The notes below the pieces were generated by a model. It worked only from the letters and a program-made list of their open reading frames with translations. It had not been told where the DNA came from and did no database searches. A program made the position numbers and the translations under genes. This document shows positions 58,721-64,000 of a DNA stretch of 64,000 nt, piece after piece. The stretch's first letter is position 1. Every line of letters starts with the position of its first letter. This DNA is from JAWWPG01 sp033850885 (GTDB lineage: Bacteria > Actinomycetota > Actinomycetes > Propionibacteriales > Nocardioidaceae), in assembly GCA_033850885.1 (NCBI GenBank), contig JAWWPG010000028.1, positions 20,746 through 84,745 on the forward strand, written 5' to 3'.

Positions 58721-59905
58721 ATGGTTGCTCGTCGTGGTCTTCGCTTCGGGATCGGTTTAGCGGTGGTGCTGGGTTCCCTCGTGACCACGCCATCCTCGAC
58801 GGCGGCGAGGACGGTACCGCCGTCTGTTGCTCGTTTGACGGGGCAGGGCTGGGTTCGAATCGACGTGGGTGATGGCGAGACTTGCGGGATCCGAACCGAC
58901 CGCTCCTTGTGGTGTTGGGGGTACAACTTTGCCGGGGAGCTGGGCGTGGGTGACAGCATCGACCGACATATGCCCACCGAAGTGCGTGGTGGCCTCGGTT
59001 GGGCGAGCCTCAGTGTTGGTGCAGTCAATGTCTGCGGGATTCGTCTCGACCACAGTCTGTGGTGCTGGGGAGATAACGAATACGGTCAGCTTGGCTTGGG
59101 CGACAAGATCAATCGGGATAGACCAACCCGAGTAGCGGGTTACTGGGCACGCATCGGCGTCGGTACTTTTCGGACCTGCGGCATCCGCATCGACCACACA
59201 TTGTGGTGCTGGGGATCTAACGAATTCGGTCAGCTCGGCGTTGGCGACCACAACGACCGAGACATTCCGACCCAGGTGGGGACCGGTACTGACTGGGCGC
59301 GGGTGGGGGGTGATGGTTACCACAGCTGCGCCATCCGCATCGACCACACGCTGTGGTGCTGGGGTCCCAATGACGCTGGCCAGTTGGGTGTTGGTGACCG
59401 GGTTTTGAGGGATACTCCCGCCGAGGTAGGGGCCGGCTGGTTACTGGTCAGGACCGGTATCCACGGGTACACGTGCGGAATCCGCCTTGACCACACCCTG
59501 TGGTGTTGGGGGTTCAACGGCGCTGGTGAGCTGGGTCAGGGTGACACCAGGAAGCGTCTTAGTCCCACCCAGGTGGGTCGCGCATCCTGGCAGAGTGTTG
59601 ATGCCGGCGGAGGAGCCACTTGCGCTACTCGCACCAACTCCACGCTCTGGTGCTGGGGACTCAACTCCGAAGGCCAGTTGGGCCTCGGCGATAAATATGA
59701 GGGCTACAACAGGCCGACCCAGGTAGGCCGCGGCGCGACCTGGCACGGCAGCAACATGGGCGGCTACCACAGTTGCAGTCTTCGACGTCACCATGAGCTG
59801 TGGTGCTGGGGTTGGAACTACTACGGCCAACTTGGTATCGGCGAGCACTTGTCCGACCATCTGGTGCCCACACGGGTGGGTCCAGTCCGCGATGGAGGTG
59901 GATGA
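58721..59905 (+). CDS. Secreted RCC1-repeat protein
   Basis: A 394-residue exported protein. The signal peptide (VARRGLRFGIGLAVVLGSLVTTPSSTAA) is followed by seven RCC1-like repeats of about 48 residues. Each has the core CGIRLDHTLWCWG.N..GQLG.GD with a constant Cys pair around LWCWG, so each blade may hold a disulfide. Seven repeats fit a closed seven-bladed beta-propeller. The ATG at 58721 is used; 58706 is possible. The 298 bp upstream contain no gene. Function is unknown; such secreted bacterial RCC1 proteins probably bind surface partners. Confidence 0.85.
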   Translation: MVARRGLRFGIGLAVVLGSLVTTPSSTAARTVPPSVARLTGQGWVRIDVGDGETCGIRTDRSLWCWGYNFAGELGVGDSIDRHMPTEVRGGLGWASLSVGAVNVCGIRLDHSLWCWGDNEYGQLGLGDKINRDRPTRVAGYWARIGVGTFRTCGIRIDHTLWCWGSNEFGQLGVGDHNDRDIPTQVGTGTDWARVGGDGYHSCAIRIDHTLWCWGPNDAGQLGVGDRVLRDTPAEVGAGWLLVRTGIHGYTCGIRLDHTLWCWGFNGAGELGQGDTRKRLSPTQVGRASWQSVDAGGGATCATRTNSTLWCWGLNSEGQLGLGDKYEGYNRPTQVGRGATWHGSNMGGYHSCSLRRHHELWCWGWNYYGQLGIGEHLSDHLVPTRVGPVRDGGG

Positions 59906-60239
59906 AGACGCGCTCCAGGTGGCGGTTTGTCCACATGGCAATGCTCAGAAGTTCGCGAACACCGGGTTTGGGGTCGACCACGGACGGCTCCAGACAGGCT
60001 TCGCCCGATGCGCGGACTGGCGAGACTCCATTCGGCTCGCGTCCTTACTACCGAGATGCTGCCGTAACCGGCTCGTACTCGGCGCTCGACCGGTCATCGG
60101 ATACTTGTGTCACGATGACCGGGTGTCTGAGACCGCGGGTCCACTCCGGCCAACCGCGACAATCGAGACGCCAGCTCATGAAGTCCTCGCAGCTAGGTTG
60201 CCTGCCCCACTGGTGGAAGTACGGCTGTAACGTTCGCAT
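59906..60239. other. Gene-free stretch after the RCC1 gene
   Basis: Several short overlapping frames exist in all phases but none has a ribosome binding site, a family signature or consistent codon use. I see no RNA gene. Confidence 0.4.
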
Positions 60240-60697
60240 ATGTCGAGCCGCTGGGAGGGCGATAACCGAGGGCGTGGCATCGCAGACGCCACTCAACTCG
60301 TGCCTGGTGTTAGCGAGCTGATCGCGGCATTCAGCGATCTCGAGTGGGTGGCCGAGCAACCCGACGTTCATCTGCGGCAGCACATCGAGGAGTGGTGTCA
60401 GCGCGATGGGCGACTGGCGTTGACGAGCGTGCTGTCGACAGCCATAGCGCTTACATCCTGGAGTGCGAATGGCGCGGCGAGTCGGCCGGCGTGGGACAGA
60501 CACGGGCGGTGGTCTACTCCCTCATCGGTTCGTTCGCCGAGAGCGCCACCTATGTTCGGCAACGCCGGGTCGACAGTGCCGGTCCTGCTGGCGCTACGAA
60601 ACTGCAATTCGAGATCGGCACCGGCGAGCTCGCTCCGGACACGAGATTCCATCCGCACGGCCACGTCGTCGTGATCAACGTGGCGGGTGTCTCATAG
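60240..60697 (+). pseudogene. Frameshifted hypothetical gene
   Basis: Two overlapping frames look like consecutive parts of one protein. From 60240 it reads MSSRWEGDNRGRGIADATQL and continues to ...HLRQHIEEWCQRDGRLAL. From about 60430, in another frame, it reads DERAVDSHSAYILECEWRGE and on through QTRAVVYSLIGSFAESATYV to the stop at 60697. Joining them requires one indel near 60420-60430. No family recognised. Confidence 0.4.
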
Positions 60698-60753
60698 GTC
60701 GCCACCGAGGTCACCGAGGCGGTTATCACCCAACGTAAATGGCGTTTCGCCGA

Positions 60754-61332
60754 TCATGCGCGGCTTGTTGCTGGCCGCTCAGGAAGACGTTCGCCAACCT
60801 CTGGTCGAAGGCAGCCCGTCTCACCAACCCGGCTAGCGTCGAGCCGAACCGCGCCGCACATGTCCGCGACAACGACGTCTGGTACGTCGGCTCTGCGGGC
60901 CTGGCGCAGCGACGACCGGGGCTGGGGGCGTTTGGGAACATGACCAAGACACCCGGTGAGATGTACGTGCGCTGGCCGGCAGGAGGCCCACCTCCCGCAG
61001 CTGGACAGGTAGCCGCGGCATCGCTTCGCGGGACGACCCCGGACCGCCCATGTTGGTCGGGCTCGCGGATGCTGACAGCGCACATTCCAGGCGCCGCGGT
61101 GGTAGCTCTGTTCGGGTGGGTCGTGCCACTGTTGGGTCACCCAGGCGCGGAACTTCAGAAGGTTCTGGACACGATAGAACGGGCCGAGATTCATGTCGCC
61201 GCGCACCCGCTCCGCGAGATCAGGACGCATCTCCTTGAGCACGTTGAAGTGGGTTTGTCCAGTCCGCCACTCCGGATGCTTCGCCTGCGCCTCCGCCACC
61301 GCGGTCTCGTAGGGCTCCCACACGCCGCTCAT
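60754..61332 (-). CDS. Phage/plasmid-type small hypothetical protein with an extended C-terminus
   Basis: The first 75 residues (MSGVWEPYETAVAEAQAKHP, then TGQTHFNVLKEMRPDLAERVRGDMN and FRAWVTQQW) match a small protein type I know from actinophages and mobile elements: a ...FNVL...RPDLAERVRG...DPFY...F..WV...W pattern. GAGGAAG precedes the ATG. Proteins of this type end after the W; here the frame continues for 115 low-quality, Arg-rich residues, so the original stop may have been lost. Function unknown. Confidence 0.5.
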   Translation of the reverse strand: MSGVWEPYETAVAEAQAKHPEWRTGQTHFNVLKEMRPDLAERVRGDMNLGPFYRVQNLLKFRAWVTQQWHDPPEQSYHRGAWNVRCQHPRARPTWAVRGRPAKRCRGYLSSCGRWASCRPAHVHLTGCLGHVPKRPQPRSSLRQARRADVPDVVVADMCGAVRLDASRVGETGCLRPEVGERLPERPATSRA

Positions 61333-61660
61333 TCTTCCTCCATGACAAACGTGGCCTCCCGACCGCTACCACTTAGCGTGACTCGCCTCCTCTGCAGGGA
61401 TCGATGTTGGCGTCCTCCCGGTGCCACCCAGCACACGCTCCCACCGGGGTGTGGCGACCGGCTTGACGCGCCGTACCTAACCGACGTGGCCGCCCACGCT
61501 GAGCAGGGCATCTTCCCCTCATCTGATCCGCACACCCAGGCGGCGGTGCGAGGTTCTGGGGACGGCGGGAATGTCGCACCTCCCTGCGAGGATGAGAACT
61601 GGTAGCAGCGACGCTGCCATCAGCTCTTCGAGCAGCACGGGGATCCGGGGGACACAGCAG
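61333..61660. other. Gene-free stretch
   Basis: It probably holds the divergent promoters of the flanking hypothetical genes. I see no clear -35/-10 pair and no RNA gene. Confidence 0.35.
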
Positions 61661-62251
61661 ATGAAACCACTAGCGAGGATGTTTGACCTCTACGTGCGCC
61701 TCTGGGGTCGGCGCGCCGAGAAGCGCGCTTGGCGCAACCAGGAGTGGGCAGAAATCGAGCGGCGACGCATCGATGACTCCGGTAGCGGGCACTGGGCCAT
61801 GTTCGATGACGAGCTCGGTCTGACGATGACCGAATGGGAACGCCAGCAGGAGATCTTCGACGAGATGAACCCGCGACCCGCATTCATGAGGTTTGGCTTC
61901 TGGTGGCGGCGGACCACGGAAGACTGGATCTTCCGGCCCCCGCTCCTCCGCGCCTTCCTGCAGCGTGGACGCCGCGGATACAGCGACCGCGACACGTGGT
62001 CCCTCGACTCCTACCTCAGCGAGGTCATCGCCGGCTCTGTCCAGAACCTGGCACGAGTGACCAACGGCCACCCTCGGGAGCTCACCCAGCAGGAGTGGCA
62101 GGACATTCTGGACCGGATCTCCGCCGGCTTCCGCTCAGCCCAGCGACGGCAGTGGTGGGACATCGACCCGGCTGAACGGCTCGGAGCCGAAGCTGAGCTG
62201 GACCAGACGTTCGCCCTGCTACGTCGCTGGTGGGGGCATCTCGGGTGGTGA
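61661..62251 (+). CDS. Hypothetical protein, phage-associated type
   Basis: A 196-residue Trp/Arg/Glu-rich soluble protein: MKPLARMFDLYVRLWGRRAE at the start, a central part FRPPLLRAFLQRGRRGYSDRDTWSLDSYLSEVIAGSVQNLA, then HPRELTQQEWQDILDRISAGF. The last two resemble conserved hypothetical proteins from actinophages and their hosts (WSLD.YL..VI....LA..THG.P..L....W..IL). Function is unknown. ATG at 61661 is used; an upstream in-frame ATG at 61571 adds a Ser-rich stretch unlikely to be translated. Confidence 0.6.
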   Translation: MKPLARMFDLYVRLWGRRAEKRAWRNQEWAEIERRRIDDSGSGHWAMFDDELGLTMTEWERQQEIFDEMNPRPAFMRFGFWWRRTTEDWIFRPPLLRAFLQRGRRGYSDRDTWSLDSYLSEVIAGSVQNLARVTNGHPRELTQQEWQDILDRISAGFRSAQRRQWWDIDPAERLGAEAELDQTFALLRRWWGHLGW

Positions 62252-62324
62252 GGCGTCCTGGGGAGCCGTGCCGTGCCACGTTCAGGGCGGATCGTCGACT
62301 CTCGTTCTCTCTCGGCATGCCATC

Positions 62325-62340
62325 ACCTAGCTAGCTAGGT
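62325..62340. repeat. 16-bp perfect palindrome with three CTAG in tandem
   Basis: ACCTAGCTAGCTAGGT is self-complementary and contains three consecutive CTAG tetramers, a tetranucleotide that is usually rare in bacterial chromosomes. It lies in the gap between convergent genes and could be a site for a regulator or a nuclease-sensitive spot. Confidence 0.6.
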
Positions 62341-62466
62341 CGGGCTCACCCCAGACGCAGAGAACCGGAGAACCCGTCCGATCACCAGGCGACTCAACCT
62401 TCCGCCGTCGTAGACAACCTTCAACCCTGATCAGGCCGGTCGTTGACACCACGGTGATGAATCCCC

Positions 62467-62512
62467 CTTCAGTTTGGGCTGAGGCTTGCCTTCAGCTTGG
62501 GCTGAGGCTCGC
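62467..62512. repeat. Tandem 23-bp duplication at the RNase H gene 3' end
   Basis: Two head-to-tail copies (62467-62489 and 62490-62512) differ at two positions and share CTTGGGCTGAGGCT-type cores. The second copy codes for the last residues of the RNase H (TASLSPS), so the duplication lies across the stop codon and may have altered the C-terminus. Confidence 0.75.
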
Positions 62513-63160
62513 CGTGACTGCAAGCTGGTCGACAAGGTCGTTCATCTCGTTGCCTGAGTGGCCCTTGACCCAGCCGAAGGCTACGTCCCCGCGCCCGTTG
62601 ACGGCGTCGATGAGTGGCTCCCACAGGTCACGGTTGGCCACAGGCTTCTTCTGGGCGGTGCGCCAGCCGCGGTCGAGCCAGTCAGCCCACCAGCGGTCGC
62701 GGAAGCAGTTGACCACGTAGGTGGAGTCGCTCACCACGAGCAGGGGTCCTTCCAGCGCGGTGACCGCTTCGAGCGCAGCCCGGATCTCCATCCGCTGGTT
62801 CGTGGTCGCCGGTTCGCTTCCACACTCCCAGGTGCTGTGATCGACTGCCCATGCCCACCCGCCGGGTCCGGGGTTTCCGGAGCACGCTCCGTCGGTGAAC
62901 ACCGACACCGCACCGGCAGGCACCGGCATCGCAGGTTTCGTCGTGCCGCGCCGTCCGTGCGAGCTAGGGGCTTCCCCGCGTGGCTGCGCCATCGCATCCG
63001 CCTGCGCGGCCGCAGTCACGTCGATGGTGGGATGGCACCCGGTGTGCACCCACGTGCTGGTGTCGTCGGCTGCCAGCGTTGCGATGCTGTCGCCCGGTCG
63101 GATCGGTTCTGTGCAGGCTGCGCAGCGCCCAGGGTACCTAGCCAGCATCACGGTTCTCAT
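62492..63160 (-). CDS. Ribonuclease HI with N-terminal zinc-finger-like segment
   Basis: A 222-residue protein. The C-terminal 140 residues are RNase HI: FTDGACSGNPGPGGWAWAV (first catalytic Asp), MEIRAALEAV (Glu), LLVVSDSTYVVNCF (Asp), GWVKGHSGNEMNDLVDQLA (His and last Asp), so the active site is intact. The N-terminal 45 residues (YPGRCAACTEPIRPGDSIA ... WVHTGCH) hold CxxC and HxxCH, a putative zinc site, joined by a linker. Cleaves RNA in RNA:DNA hybrids. The zinc segment could improve nucleic-acid binding. Such fusions are seen in actinobacteria and their mobile elements; in this region it is probably element-borne. Confidence 0.88.
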   Translation of the reverse strand: MRTVMLARYPGRCAACTEPIRPGDSIATLAADDTSTWVHTGCHPTIDVTAAAQADAMAQPRGEAPSSHGRRGTTKPAMPVPAGAVSVFTDGACSGNPGPGGWAWAVDHSTWECGSEPATTNQRMEIRAALEAVTALEGPLLVVSDSTYVVNCFRDRWWADWLDRGWRTAQKKPVANRDLWEPLIDAVNGRGDVAFGWVKGHSGNEMNDLVDQLAVTASLSPS

Positions 63161-63394
63161 CCTGCTCAGTCGCCACCAGATCAGGCTAGTCGGGGTATCA
63201 CTGCCGGAAAGCGTGATCGGGAGATGGCGTTCACGACCAGGGGATTGCCCACCTCAACGAGCGACTGGGCACATCGACTCTGCGGATGAGCGGACTTCCC
63301 GACTACGAGGAACAACTCTCGCTTTCGTACGCACAAATTGCGCGAACCGTTTTGTTAATATCAGACTGGACAAATCCGCCCCGGAAGGAACGAT

Positions 63395-64000
63395 ATGCAC
63401 GGCGAGCTTCAGAACCGCCATCGGCACAGTTGCCGGGATCATGGTGGGCGCGCTGCTGGTCCTTCTCGACTTCAAGGTCCAGCGGATCGGCGGATCAGCC
63501 GCCGACAGCATCGTCACGAAGTCCGTGGTCGAGCCGACCGCCACCATCACCATCTCAGGACCGACCACCAGGATTACCCTCCCAGGGTCGACCGTCACCA
63601 TGACGCGGACGGTCAAGGTCGCACGAACCGTGACGGCAGCGCCGACAGATCAGGCACCCACCACCGACGGGTCAGGCTCAGGGAGCGGGACGGGCACCTT
63701 GACCGCGCCTACGCCATCAAGACGGCACACTACGTCGTGCACGACATCCGAACGGTGGACTACCGGCTTAAAGACGGCATCGGCGTGTCTTCTGCCTTGC
63801 TCCTACTCAGCGGTAGCTATGGCTACCTCAGCGACGCCGGCACACCGCCAGGAGCCGACCCCGCCTCATACCAGGCGCGCCTTCAAACGCTGGCATCCTT
63901 CGCCGCGACCGCCTCGACAATCTACGACCAGGACCCGACCACGGGTCTAGCCAAATACGAGGTGGCCCGCGAGCAGACCAGCCCCATCTTCGACGCGCTC
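63395..64000 (+). pseudogene. Membrane-anchored hypothetical protein with two compensating frameshifts (runs off the window)
   Basis: GGAAGGA lies 6 nt before ATG 63395, and that frame stays open to the window end. Between about 63415 and 63700, however, it codes for His/Arg-rich nonsense, while the next frame reads a coherent protein: a membrane helix IGTVAGIMVGALLVLLDF, then VVEPTATITISGPTTRITLP, a Thr/Val-rich stalk. After about 63705 the first frame is coherent again (AYAIKTAHYVVHDIRTVDYR, GIGVSSALLLLSGSYGYLSDAGTPPG). So two opposite indels bracket the stalk-coding part. Either decay or sequencing error can explain this. No family recognised. Confidence 0.5.

Noticed and set aside
62895..63394. 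Long plus-strand frame antisense to the RNase H gene
   Set aside because: Its first part is a shadow of the RNase H coding strand; only the part after about 63415 is coherent, and that belongs to the frameshifted gene at 63395.
1..64000. tRNA or rRNA genes
   Set aside because: I looked for T-loop-like GGTTCGAATCC and similar patterns with matching acceptor stems and found none that fold. A tRNAscan-SE/Infernal run would be decisive.
55838..64000. A complete integrative element
   Set aside because: No integrase, relaxase, replication initiator or flanking att repeats are visible within the window, so only an accessory region of unknown type can be claimed.

Overview
The window is chromosomal DNA from a high-GC actinobacterium. 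GTG and TTG starts are common, ATGA/GTGA stop-start overlaps are frequent, third codon positions are nearly all G/C, an Lsr2 nucleoid protein is present, and the housekeeping gene order is actinobacterial. The order dxr, rip1/rseP, ispG, DUF4081-GNAT, proS, rimP, nusA, ylxR, infB, rbfA, truB, ribF, rpsO, pnp, M16 peptidase, dapB suggests Propionibacteriales (Nocardioidaceae/Kribbellaceae-like), but that placement is an inference from memory of gene order.

Layout. 0-3.2 kb: amine/GABA catabolism (3' end of an aldehyde dehydrogenase, a class III aminotransferase and a divergent aldehyde dehydrogenase). 3.2-3.5 kb: a gene-free island of stacked repeats (five 25-bp tandem units, a 90-bp triple palindrome, paired 18-bp palindromes). 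3.6-7.4 kb: dxr-rip1-ispG (isoprenoid precursors and intramembrane proteolysis), followed by a truncated acetyltransferase that runs into a second copy of the 90-bp element. 7.6-16.7 kb: HAF-repeat protein, DUF4081 acetyltransferase, CapA-like lipoprotein, proS, HAD hydrolase, an SDR behind a SoxR-type operator, a QueA-like protein and a ferritin-like lipoprotein. 16.8-34.2 kb: the transcription/translation block rimP-nusA-ylxR-infB-rbfA-truB, then a recQ-family helicase, ribF, an Old Yellow Enzyme, rpsO-pnp-M16, a GH114 hydrolase and dapB. 34.2-43.0 kb: small single genes (azlCD, three acetyl- or phosphotransferases, rRNA methyltransferase, sulfatase, YciI, YjbR). 43.0-47.2 kb: potADBC polyamine ABC transporter with a clear promoter. 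47.4-50.9 kb: glycosyltransferase, alditol oxidase and aldo/keto reductase, all on the minus strand. 51.6-54.9 kb: lsr2, DinB, thiolase, DUF5996.

From about 55.6 kb the character changes. A Tad-pilus ATPase (cpaF/tadA) is cut off after its N-terminal third. The rest of the window looks accessory: a membrane protein plus YtrA-type GntR repressor with a textbook promoter-operator, a secreted RCC1-repeat protein, phage- or plasmid-type hypothetical proteins, frameshifted genes, and an RNase HI with an N-terminal zinc-finger-like segment. No integrase, tRNA, rRNA or CRISPR array was found.

Functional links: the pot transporter and the aminotransferase/dehydrogenase genes fit import and oxidation of putrescine or GABA. 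The main unexplained signals are non-coding. They are a leader upstream of infB with two mutually exclusive hairpins, one of which sequesters the ribosome binding site; 22-bp-period repeat arrays that form a roughly 220-bp dyad between the GH114 gene and dapB and recur near 13.7 kb; and the 90-bp triple-palindrome family.
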